DNA of 64,000 nt, from NCBI RefSeq assembly GCF_016056375.1, contig NZ_JAEDAE010000007.1:217259-281258 (forward strand), given 5' to 3'. The stretch is from Hymenobacter negativus. GTDB lineage: Bacteria > Bacteroidota > Bacteroidia > Cytophagales > Hymenobacteraceae. A model generated the notes under the pieces. The model was given only the letters and a program-made list of their open reading frames with translations, did no database searches and was not told where the DNA came from. Below, piece after piece: positions 26,340 through 33,713 of the stretch; the first letter of the stretch is position 1, and every line of letters starts with the position of its first letter. Both the position numbers and the translations under genes were made by a program.

Positions 26340-26370
26340 AAAAGCCCCTGCCGCATCGGCAGGGGCTTTT
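26340..26370 (+). terminator. Intrinsic terminator after degP
   Basis: A 14-bp stem (aaaagcccctgccg with cggcaggggctttt), a 3-nt loop and a T-run, 21 nt after the stop codon. Confidence 0.9.
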
Positions 26371-26638
26371 TTTGTTTATAGTCCGCTTACAATGCTGGAG
26401 TCTCATTTTGGGACAAGTTTGAGTTGACAACCCCGTAAGCCGGAAGTATTCATCCTGTGCTCACCATAAAGCGGATATACCATTGAACATCAGGAAAAAA
26501 TATAAAAAATGCGTCTGTTTAAGTGCTTTTAGTTAGCCCCTATTAGTAGGTTCTAACGTAGTTATTATCCCAAGTCGGGAAATGAATGGCTTAGTGTTTC
26601 CACTTATATATACAGCATGCCCAGCTTTCCCTTGCCCA
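26371..26638. other. AT-rich intergenic region before the AAA ATPase gene
   Basis: About 270 nt clearly lower in GC than the surroundings. I find no convincing -7/-33 pair and no ORF of substance. An in-frame ATG at 26582 would add 19 residues to the ATPase but gives no recognisable family sequence. The base composition hints that the ATPase gene may be accessory. Confidence 0.4.
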
Positions 26639-27823
26639 ATGGAAAACGTAATCAACACCCTCTATATTCAGAACTTTAAGTCGATTCGGAGTGCTGTGCT
26701 GCACCCGCGGCGGGTCAATCTCATCATCGGGCAGCCCAATGTGGGTAAGTCGACGGTGCTCGAGGCCATGAGCCTGCTGGGGAGCTTTCCATTTGAACAG
26801 AAGAAGCGTTTTATGCGCAGCTTTATCCGATATGAGAAGCCGGCGCAGCTGTTTCACGACAGCCTAATGACCGCGCCTATCCGGGTGGAAACGGACCGCG
26901 ACGTGTGCCTGCTGGGCCGCGTGGGCGAAGGCGACGCCAAGCGTTTTCAGTACGGAGCGTTCAGCCAAACGGCTTACCTGCTGCTGCGGGCCCAACTGGG
27001 CCTGCCGCTGCTGGAAGGCCGGAGCCGCACCCGAAGCAACGACGATGCGCTGTTATTATCGCGCCTGCACAGCCACCTGGCCAATGCCGCCACGCTGCCC
27101 GAGCCCGGCTTTATCTACACCGAGTTTGACCGCGACGGGGTGCCCGACCGGCCGGGCGCGGGCGGGCACTACCTGGCGTCGCGGCCGGCCTGGCAGCCCC
27201 GGGCCGTGAAATCCTACCGTTTCAAGCGTAACACCCACCTCGACCGCCGCTATGCTGATACCAGCCTGCGCCCACCCCACGGCAACAACCTGGTGCAGGT
27301 GCTGGAAGCCAGCGCCGACCTGCGCCACGAATTTGCCGCCCTCTTTGCCGACCATAACCTGCGCCTGCGCGTGCGCCCCGACGCCAACCGCTTCGAGGTG
27401 ATGAAAGAGTTGGACGGCCTGAGCTTTGCCTACCCTTACTCGAGCAGCGGCGATACGTTGCAGCGTTACGGCTTCCACCTGGCGGCCATGGAATCGAACC
27501 GAAACACCGTGATTTTATTAGAAGAGCCCGAAGCCCATTCCTATCCGCTGTACGTGACGCAGCTGGCCGAACGCATCGCCACCCAGCAAACTAATCAGTA
27601 TTTCGTGACCACGCACAGTCCGGTTTTCTTTGATGCAGTGCTGGAAAACATGGTGCCCTACGAGAATCGGGTAACGGAGCTGGCCGTGTTTGTGGTGCAT
27701 TACAAGGACTTCCATACCAAAATCCGACAGCTGTCGGACGAGGAAATACGAGGCATGCGCCGCAACAGCCTCGACGTGTTCAATAACCTGCACCTGCTGG
27801 CGCAGGCGCCGCGCAAGGTGTAG
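26639..27823 (+). CDS. AAA family ATPase (AAA_15/OLD-like, no nuclease domain)
   Basis: A 394-aa ABC-type/SMC-like ATPase. It starts with the family motif LYIQNFKSIRSAVL, followed by Walker A GQPNVGKST (about 30-38). The late part has a signature-like SSSGDTLQR, Walker B VILLEEPEAHSYP, and the H-loop VTTHSPVFFD. The middle ~180 residues are poorly conserved. Relatives often partner a TOPRIM nuclease (OLD, Gabija) or a toxin, but none is fused or adjacent here. ATG 26639 is preferred over 26582. The role is unknown; a solitary defence or DNA-metabolism role is a guess. Confidence 0.8.
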   Translation: MENVINTLYIQNFKSIRSAVLHPRRVNLIIGQPNVGKSTVLEAMSLLGSFPFEQKKRFMRSFIRYEKPAQLFHDSLMTAPIRVETDRDVCLLGRVGEGDAKRFQYGAFSQTAYLLLRAQLGLPLLEGRSRTRSNDDALLLSRLHSHLANAATLPEPGFIYTEFDRDGVPDRPGAGGHYLASRPAWQPRAVKSYRFKRNTHLDRRYADTSLRPPHGNNLVQVLEASADLRHEFAALFADHNLRLRVRPDANRFEVMKELDGLSFAYPYSSSGDTLQRYGFHLAAMESNRNTVILLEEPEAHSYPLYVTQLAERIATQQTNQYFVTTHSPVFFDAVLENMVPYENRVTELAVFVVHYKDFHTKIRQLSDEEIRGMRRNSLDVFNNLHLLAQAPRKV

Positions 27824-27853
27824 AAAAACCGTTGAGGCGGGGGAGGGTTGTCC

Positions 27854-27921
27854 TTCCGACGCAGGAGGAATCCGATTGAATCCATTGGAACGGCTTTTCT
27901 CAGATTCCTCCTGCGTCGGAA
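27854..27921. repeat. Inverted repeat with 19-bp perfect arms
   Basis: Bases 27854-27872 (ttccgacgcaggaggaatc) and 27903-27921 are exact reverse complements with a 30-nt spacer. It lies 30 nt after the ATPase stop and may form a transcript-end hairpin. Confidence 0.85.
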
Positions 27922-27987
27922 TGACAGTTTATGAGGAGTTGGCCAAGGCAGCTCGGGGCAGCTCTCGGCCAACTCCCCGGCAAACCG

Positions 27988-27995
27988 TAGCTTTG
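27988..27995 (+). promoter_or_regulatory. Probable -7 box of the aldehyde dehydrogenase promoter
   Basis: TAGCTTTG matches TAnnTTTG exactly, 30 nt before the ATG at 28026. Confidence 0.55.
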
Positions 27996-28025
27996 CCGCC
28001 GCAACATCCCACCCCCAACCACCCC

Positions 28026-29630
28026 ATGAAGCAGGCCCTCGAAGAAGCGACCGCTGCCGACGTTACTGTTGAGCACCCCCACCACGACCCTCACGGCATT
28101 CAGGACGTGCTGCGCCAGCTGGGCGTGCAGGCCGATAACGCCGCCTATAGCACCGGCCGCACCTGGGGCGGTGCCCAGAATGCCGACCGCCGCGTCATCA
28201 ACGCGCCCGCCGATGGCCGCCGCATTGCCAGCGTGGCCTTTGCCACCGCCGATGACTACGAAACCGTAGTAAAGGCCGCACAGGAAGCCTTCAAGTCCTG
28301 GCGCTTGGTGCCGGCTCCCAAGCGCGGCGAAATTGTGCGTCAGATTGGCAACAAGCTGCGTGAGTTCAAGGAGCCACTGGGCAAGCTGGTGAGCGCCGAA
28401 ATGGGCAAAATTCTCCAGGAGGGCCTGGGCGAAGTGCAGGAAATGATTGATATCTGCGACTTTGCGGTGGGCTTGAGCCGGCAGCTGCACGGTTTCACCA
28501 TGCACTCGGAGCGCCCCGCGCACCGCATGTACGACCAGTACCAGCCGCTCGGCATCGTGGGCATCATTTCGGCCTTCAACTTCCCGGTGGCCGTGTGGAG
28601 CTGGAACGCCATGCTGGCCGCCGTGTGCGGCGACGTGAGCATCTGGAAACCTTCGGAGAAAACGCCCCTCACGGCCGTGGCCGTGCAGCATATCATCAAA
28701 GACGTGCTGGCTGAAAATGACATTGCCGAAGGCGTGTTCAGCGTGATTATCGGCGATGCCAGCATTGGTGCGGCAATGGCGGCCGATAAGCGTATTCCGT
28801 TGGTGTCGGCCACGGGTAGCACCCGTATGGGCCGCAAGGTGGGCGAGGTAGTAGGCGCCCGCCTGGGCCGCGCCCTGCTGGAACTGGGCGGCAACAACGC
28901 CATTATCGTGACCAAAAACGCCGACCTTAAAATTGCCATCCCGGCCATTGTGTTTGGGGCAGTGGGCACGGCCGGACAGCGCTGCACCAGCACGCGCCGC
29001 GTGATTATTGAGGACAGCGTATTTGAAGAGGTGAAAAACCGCCTGCTGGCCATCTATCCCAACCTGCCCATCGGCCACCCGCTGCAAACGGGCACGCTGG
29101 TCGGCCCGTTGATTGACGCCGACGCGGTGAAGATGTTCGAGCAAGCATTGGTGGCCGTGCAGGCCGAAGGCGGCAAGCTGCTGACCGGCGGCGAGGTGCT
29201 AGCCCGCCCCGAGCTGAACGGCGGCCACTACGTGACCCCGGCCCTGGTGGAAGTGGAAAACCACTACCACACGGTGCAGGAAGAAACCTTCGCACCCATC
29301 CTCTACCTCATCAAGTACAGCGGCGACGTGGAAACGGCTATCGAGCTGCAAAACGACGTGCGCCAGGGCTTGTCGTCGTCCATCTTCACGCTGAACATGC
29401 GCGAGGCGGAGGCTTTCCTGGCCGCCAGCGGCTCAGACTGCGGCATCGCCAACGTGAACATCGGCACGAGCGGGGCCGAAATCGGCGGCGCGTTTGGTGG
29501 CGAGAAGGAAACCGGCGGCGGCCGCGAATCCGGCTCCGACGCCTGGAAGGTGTACATGCGCCGCCAGACGAATACCATCAACTACTCGACGGAATTGCCG
29601 TTGGCGCAGGGCATTAAGTTCGACGTGTAG
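28026..29630 (+). CDS. amaB: Aldehyde dehydrogenase of the ALDH7 (alpha-aminoadipic semialdehyde) type
   Basis: NAD(P)-dependent dehydrogenase of 534 aa. Closest in motif to the ALDH7/antiquitin group, which oxidises alpha-aminoadipate semialdehyde (piperideine-6-carboxylate) in lysine breakdown. Visible are the cofactor-site STGSTRMG-like segment (SATGSTRMGRKV), the general base Glu286 in LELGGNNAI and the nucleophile Cys320 in GTAGQRCTSTRR; GQRCT plus LGGNNA are ALDH7 hallmarks. ATG 28026 is chosen because a frame reaching 27690 would overlap the ATPase gene. No other lysine-catabolic gene is nearby, so the substrate is inferred from family only. Confidence 0.87.
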   Translation: MKQALEEATAADVTVEHPHHDPHGIQDVLRQLGVQADNAAYSTGRTWGGAQNADRRVINAPADGRRIASVAFATADDYETVVKAAQEAFKSWRLVPAPKRGEIVRQIGNKLREFKEPLGKLVSAEMGKILQEGLGEVQEMIDICDFAVGLSRQLHGFTMHSERPAHRMYDQYQPLGIVGIISAFNFPVAVWSWNAMLAAVCGDVSIWKPSEKTPLTAVAVQHIIKDVLAENDIAEGVFSVIIGDASIGAAMAADKRIPLVSATGSTRMGRKVGEVVGARLGRALLELGGNNAIIVTKNADLKIAIPAIVFGAVGTAGQRCTSTRRVIIEDSVFEEVKNRLLAIYPNLPIGHPLQTGTLVGPLIDADAVKMFEQALVAVQAEGGKLLTGGEVLARPELNGGHYVTPALVEVENHYHTVQEETFAPILYLIKYSGDVETAIELQNDVRQGLSSSIFTLNMREAEAFLAASGSDCGIANVNIGTSGAEIGGAFGGEKETGGGRESGSDAWKVYMRRQTNTINYSTELPLAQGIKFDV

Positions 29631-29658
29631 CACACGCTTTGGCTTGCGCCGCAAAAGC

Positions 29659-29695
29659 AAAAAGGCCCCGCTGATGGATTCGGCGGGGCCTTTTT
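29659..29695 (+). terminator. Intrinsic terminator after the aldehyde dehydrogenase
   Basis: A 13-bp stem (aaaaaggccccgc with gcggggccttttt) ending in T residues, between convergent genes; it can serve both strands. Confidence 0.88.
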
Positions 29696-29713
29696 GCGTC
29701 TGGGCGTAGCTGG

Positions 29714-30262
29714 TTATTGCGGGGTATAGCGCACGTCGCCGTGGCCTTTGTAAACGAGGCCATTGGCATCGTAGACGACATAGTAGATGCGGTACAGCTC
29801 GTTCGGGCTCAAGCCTAATGATGGGTAATCAAAGCGGTGGTAAATAGCATAGGTAGTAAATGGGCCTAACCGTTCTATCACCTGATATTTACGGTTGACA
29901 AGAACTGCCTGTATATTATAGAGCTTGGGCACTGTGCCATTGGTCCCACGTTGAGTTTGCAATTCCCAAACAGCCTGGCCTTCCACCGAGGGGTTAGGAT
30001 AGGCAGTGGTGTAGGAGATGATGCCAGGCTGTTGCGTACCGTTGAAGTCAAAACTCAAATCCGGAAAGAGGCCGCGTTCCTGCTTGTTCCACTCGCCGTC
30101 CGAAGTCCAGTCGGTGGGGTCGTTGGGGCCGGCCGGCAAGTTCTGGCCGGTGCGGTAGGTGATGCCTTCACCCTCTCCGAAATCAACAATAGGATTGGAG
30201 TCGGACTTGCTGCAGCCCATGAGGGTGGCGAGCAATAAAATGGGTAAGAAACGCTGACGCAT
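29714..30262 (-). CDS. Lipoprotein of unknown function
   Basis: A 182-aa product. The N-terminus MRQRFLPILLLATLMGCSKS ends in a lipobox with Cys17. The mature part starts Ser/Asp-rich and is otherwise globular, with many Tyr/Trp residues (ELYRIYYVVYDANGLVY). No family was recognised. ATG 30262 begins the signal peptide. It has its own promoter candidate at 30291-30298 and lies downstream of the sulfur locus on the same strand. Its GC content is lower than that of its neighbours. Confidence 0.75.
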   Translation of the reverse strand: MRQRFLPILLLATLMGCSKSDSNPIVDFGEGEGITYRTGQNLPAGPNDPTDWTSDGEWNKQERGLFPDLSFDFNGTQQPGIISYTTAYPNPSVEGQAVWELQTQRGTNGTVPKLYNIQAVLVNRKYQVIERLGPFTTYAIYHRFDYPSLGLSPNELYRIYYVVYDANGLVYKGHGDVRYTPQ

Positions 30263-30290
30263 GGAAAGGGATTGGTGATGCGAAAGCGTC

Positions 30291-30298
30291 AAAGGTAA
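30291..30298 (-). promoter_or_regulatory. Probable -7 box of the lipoprotein promoter
   Basis: On the minus strand TACCTTTG matches TAnnTTTG, 28 nt before the ATG at 30262. Confidence 0.55.
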
Positions 30299-30319
30299 AA
30301 ATGGAAACGAAACCCGATT

Positions 30320-31840
30320 CTACAGCAGCTTACGCAGCGCCCACAGGCTCCAGACGATGACCATCAGGCCCACGCCCACAAACATCCAGCGGGTGGGCAG
30401 GCGGCCGGCCAGCCGGGCGGCAATGGGTGCGGCGGCCACCCCGCCCACGATGAGGCCCAGCACAATCTGCCAGTGCGAGATGCCCAAGATGGTGAAAAAC
30501 GTGAAGGCGCTGGCAAAAGTCACGAAGAATTCCACCAGACTCACCGTGCCGATGACGTAGCGCGGCGTGCGGCCGTTCGTAATCAGCGTGCTGGTCACCA
30601 GCGGGCCCCAGCCGCCGCCGCCGAAGGAATCGAGGAAGCCGCCCGCCCCGGCCAGCCAGCCGGCATTCTTCACCTTCTTGCGCTTCTTCGCCGCTTTCTG
30701 GAAGGCTTTGGTGATGATGCGCAGGCCCAAAAACAGCAGGTACACGGCCAGAATGGGCTTGACGTAGCCAGCGTAGGTTTCGCCGAAGTGCGACAGCAGC
30801 AGCGCGCCGCTGACGGACCCGGCAATGCCCGGCAGCAGTAGCACGCGGAACAGGCGCTTGTTCACGTTGCCGAAGCGGTAGTGATTGTAACCCGACGCAC
30901 CGCTGGCAAACACCTCGGCCGTGTGGATGCTGGCACTCACCGACACCGGGCTCAGCCCCAACGACATCAGGCTGATGGCCGACACCACGCCGTAGCCCAT
31001 GCCCAGCATGCCGTCTACCATCTGGGCCAGGAAACCCACGGCCACAAACGTGTAGAACGTGCCCGACGAGCGCACCAGCTGCCACGCCTGCGCCGGGGTG
31101 AAGTAGTAGGAGAGGATGTTGATGAAAATGAACACCGCGAAGGTGATAAGCGCGCCCGTGGCCACGCGCCGCCAGTAGGCGGTGGCGGGCGTTTCGTAGG
31201 CGGGGCCGTGGGCCAGCTCGGCGGTCACGGCGTTCAGCGACTTCACTTTTTCGGCGAAGTCCCCCTTTAGCCGGCTGCGGATGATGGTCATCTGGCCCAG
31301 CACCGAGGCCAGCTCGGCGGGCAGCACTTCGGCCAGCACTTCGCGCAGGCGCTTGCCCACGGTGGGCGACTTGCCGTTGGTGGAAATGGCAATTTTCAAA
31401 TCGCCCTTTTGCAGCACCGAGGAGAGGTAAAAATCGCAGAGCTCCGGTGTGTCGGCCACGTTGGTGAGGAGCTGGCGGGCCGCGGCCGCCGCGCCGATGT
31501 AGCGGTGCAGCGCCACATCGTCGGTGGCCAGGAACAAGAGGTCTTTGTCGTCGAGGTCGCGGTCTTGGTAGGGGCGCTGGTGCAACTGCACTTTGGGGTG
31601 GCGGGCGGCCAGCTCACGCAACTCGGGCAGGATGTGTGGCGCAACTACGGTCACGGCCGTGGCGGGGCTATTGCGCAGAATGGCCCCCAGTTTTTCCAGT
31701 CCCACGTTGCCGCCGCCCACCAGCAGCACGCGCAGGTTTTCCAGCTTCAGGAAGATGGGAAACAGGTTGTTGGCCGGTGGGGCAGTATCCGGCGGCGTTG
31801 CCACCGCCGGGCCGGTTTGGTTCGGGAAATTGGAATCCAT
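30320..31840 (-). CDS. Precorrin-2 dehydrogenase / ferrochelatase domain fused to a TSUP (TauE/SafE) transporter
   Basis: A 506-aa two-part protein. Residues 25-200 match the CysG N-terminal/Met8p domain, which oxidises precorrin-2 and inserts iron to make siroheme; its NAD site is VLLVGGGNVGLEKL (about 38-51), and SxNGKSPTVGKRLRE follows. Residues ~225-506 are a membrane protein with about eight hydrophobic segments and the TSUP signatures GFLAQMVDGMLGMGYG and GGFLDSFGGGGWGP. TSUP proteins move sulfite, sulfonates or thiosulfate. It starts 19 nt after the cysI stop, so it is the operon's last gene. Siroheme is the CysI cofactor and sulfite its substrate, so both halves fit. The fusion lies in one uninterrupted frame. 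Confidence 0.88.
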   Translation of the reverse strand: MDSNFPNQTGPAVATPPDTAPPANNLFPIFLKLENLRVLLVGGGNVGLEKLGAILRNSPATAVTVVAPHILPELRELAARHPKVQLHQRPYQDRDLDDKDLLFLATDDVALHRYIGAAAAARQLLTNVADTPELCDFYLSSVLQKGDLKIAISTNGKSPTVGKRLREVLAEVLPAELASVLGQMTIIRSRLKGDFAEKVKSLNAVTAELAHGPAYETPATAYWRRVATGALITFAVFIFINILSYYFTPAQAWQLVRSSGTFYTFVAVGFLAQMVDGMLGMGYGVVSAISLMSLGLSPVSVSASIHTAEVFASGASGYNHYRFGNVNKRLFRVLLLPGIAGSVSGALLLSHFGETYAGYVKPILAVYLLFLGLRIITKAFQKAAKKRKKVKNAGWLAGAGGFLDSFGGGGWGPLVTSTLITNGRTPRYVIGTVSLVEFFVTFASAFTFFTILGISHWQIVLGLIVGGVAAAPIAARLAGRLPTRWMFVGVGLMVIVWSLWALRKLL

Positions 31841-31859
31841 AGCTCAGAAAGATAGAGAA

Positions 31860-33563
31860 TTAAGCGTGAAAATCCAGCCCGTGCCGGGTAGCTTTCACAA
31901 CATCGGTCCGCACCACAAAGTCGCCGAAGCCCTCGTTGGTTTGGCGTTTGGTAGCGTAGGCGGCCAGCAGGGGCGCGAGTTCGCGCAGGATGCCGTCTTC
32001 GTCCAGCATCTCGCGGTAGAGCTTGTTGAGGCGCTCGCCGGCGTGGTTGGCCCCGAGGTAGAGGTTGTAGCGGCCGGGGGCTTTGCCCACCAGCCCGATT
32101 TCGCCCAGATAGGGCCGGGCGCAGCCGTTGGGGCAGCCCGTCATCCGAATTAGAATACCGGCATCGGCCAGCCTGTGGGCGCGGATAACGGCGTCGAGCT
32201 TATCGAGCAGCTGGGGCAAATACCGCTCGGCTTCGGCAAAAGCCTGCGAGCAGGTGGGCAGGGCCACGCAGGCCAGGGCGTTGCGGCGCAGGGCGGTGAG
32301 CTGCTCGGCTTTGGGGGCTGCACCGTGGGCTTCGAGAATGGCCTGCACGCGGGTGCGGTGGGCGGGCTCGATGTTGACCAGCATCAGGTTCTGGTTGCCG
32401 GTGAGGCGGAACTCGCCGGTGTGGAAGGCGCTGATTTCGCGCAGGGCCGACTTGAGGCGGTAGCCGGGGCGGTCGAGCACGCGGCCGCCTTCCACGAATA
32501 GGACGAGATGCGAAGGGCCATCAGCAGAGCCGGTCCAGCCGAAGGCATCGCTGGAGCTGTGGAACTGGTAGGGGCGGGGCTCGGCCAGCGCGTAGCCCAG
32601 GCGCTGGTGCAGCTCGGCCACGAAGGCGGGCAGGCCGGCGTGGTCGACGGTGTACTTGAGGCGCGAGAGCTTGCGGTTTTCGCGGTTGCCCCAGTCGCGC
32701 TGAATGGTCACTATTTTCTCACACACGTCCACCACCTTTTCGGCGGGCACGAAGCCAATGAGGTCGGCCAAACGCGGGTAGGTTTCGGGCAGGCCGAAGG
32801 TCATGCCCAGGCCGCCGCCCACGGCCACGTTGAAACCCAGCAGCCGGCCGTTTTCCTCGATGGCGATGAGGCCGATATCGTTTGAGAAGATATCCGAGTC
32901 GTTGTAGGGCGGCAGCGCCAGGGCGATTTTGAACTTGCGCGGCAGGTAGGTTCGGCCGTAGATAGGCTCGGCGTCGTCGGTGGCTTCGGTGGTGTTCTGC
33001 AGCTCGCCGTCGAGCCAGATTTCGTGGTAGGCGGTGGTGCGCGGCGTGAGGTGGGCGCTGATTTCGGCGGCTACGGCCTGCACCTCGCCGTGCACCGCCG
33101 ACTCGTGCGGGTTCACGTTGCACATTACGTTGCGGTTCACGTCGCCGCAGCCGGCAATGCTGTCCAGCAGCGCATCATTGAAGCCCTGGATGGTAGGCCT
33201 TAGGTCGCGCTTCAGCACGCCGTGCAATTGGAAGGTTTGGCGGGTGGTGAGCTTGAGGGTGCCGTTGCCGTAGGCGTCGGCCAGGGCATCCAGGCGCTGC
33301 CACTGGGCGGCGGCGGCCACGCCGCCCGGCACCCGCACCCGAATCATGAAGGAAAACAGCGGCTCCAGCTTCTGTCGCTTGCGCTCGGAGTCGAGGTCGC
33401 GGTCGGTCTGCTGGTACGAGCCGTGAAACTTGATGAGGTGGGTGTCGTCGTGGTTCAGCGCGCCGGTGAGGCGGTTGCTCAGGCTCTCGACGATGGTGCC
33501 GCGCAGGTAGCGGCTGGCGGTTTTGACGTGCTCGACTTCGGAGAGCTGCGGGGTTTGAGACAT
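31860..33563 (-). CDS. cysI: Assimilatory sulfite reductase hemoprotein subunit
   Basis: Reduces sulfite to sulfide with six electrons, using siroheme and a 4Fe-4S cluster. The 567-aa protein contains the cluster/siroheme ligands Cys432, Cys438 (CVALPTC), Cys477 and Cys481 (TGCPNGC), exactly the family pattern CX5C...CX3C. Two ferredoxin-like parachute halves and the N-terminal EHVKTASRYLRGT segment are typical. The start is ATG 33563 (MSQTPQLSEVEH); a longer frame to 33617 encodes MAPLSTGEGPGVRP from an inverted repeat. CysJ, encoded in the same locus, is the likely electron donor. Confidence 0.94.
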   Translation of the reverse strand: MSQTPQLSEVEHVKTASRYLRGTIVESLSNRLTGALNHDDTHLIKFHGSYQQTDRDLDSERKRQKLEPLFSFMIRVRVPGGVAAAAQWQRLDALADAYGNGTLKLTTRQTFQLHGVLKRDLRPTIQGFNDALLDSIAGCGDVNRNVMCNVNPHESAVHGEVQAVAAEISAHLTPRTTAYHEIWLDGELQNTTEATDDAEPIYGRTYLPRKFKIALALPPYNDSDIFSNDIGLIAIEENGRLLGFNVAVGGGLGMTFGLPETYPRLADLIGFVPAEKVVDVCEKIVTIQRDWGNRENRKLSRLKYTVDHAGLPAFVAELHQRLGYALAEPRPYQFHSSSDAFGWTGSADGPSHLVLFVEGGRVLDRPGYRLKSALREISAFHTGEFRLTGNQNLMLVNIEPAHRTRVQAILEAHGAAPKAEQLTALRRNALACVALPTCSQAFAEAERYLPQLLDKLDAVIRAHRLADAGILIRMTGCPNGCARPYLGEIGLVGKAPGRYNLYLGANHAGERLNKLYREMLDEDGILRELAPLLAAYATKRQTNEGFGDFVVRTDVVKATRHGLDFHA

Positions 33564-33577
33564 GGTTGTGGTGGTTG

Positions 33578-33708
33578 GCCTCACCCCCGGCCCCTCTCCG
33601 GTGGAGAGGGGAGCCACGGCGGCGCGAACGCAGATTTTGTTTATATCAGGGTGACGTTACAGAGTCGGCTAGCACCCCTCTCCACCGGAGAGGGGCCGGG
33701 GGTGAGGC
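33578..33708. repeat. Sulfur-locus inverted repeat, copy A (34-bp perfect arms)
   Basis: Bases 33578-33611 and 33675-33708 are exact reverse complements, containing cctcacccccggcccctctc, with a 63-nt spacer. It fills the gap between the TonB receptor gene and cysI. The same family recurs at 36713-36839, 38687-38890 and 41026-41173. Confidence 0.9.
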
Positions 33709-33713
33709 TTTCG

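Noticed and set aside
33564..33617. N-terminal extension of CysI (MAPLSTGEGPGVRP...)
   Set aside because: It is encoded by the right-hand part of an inverted-repeat arm; the same GxGVRP peptide appears at other repeat copies, for example before CysJ.
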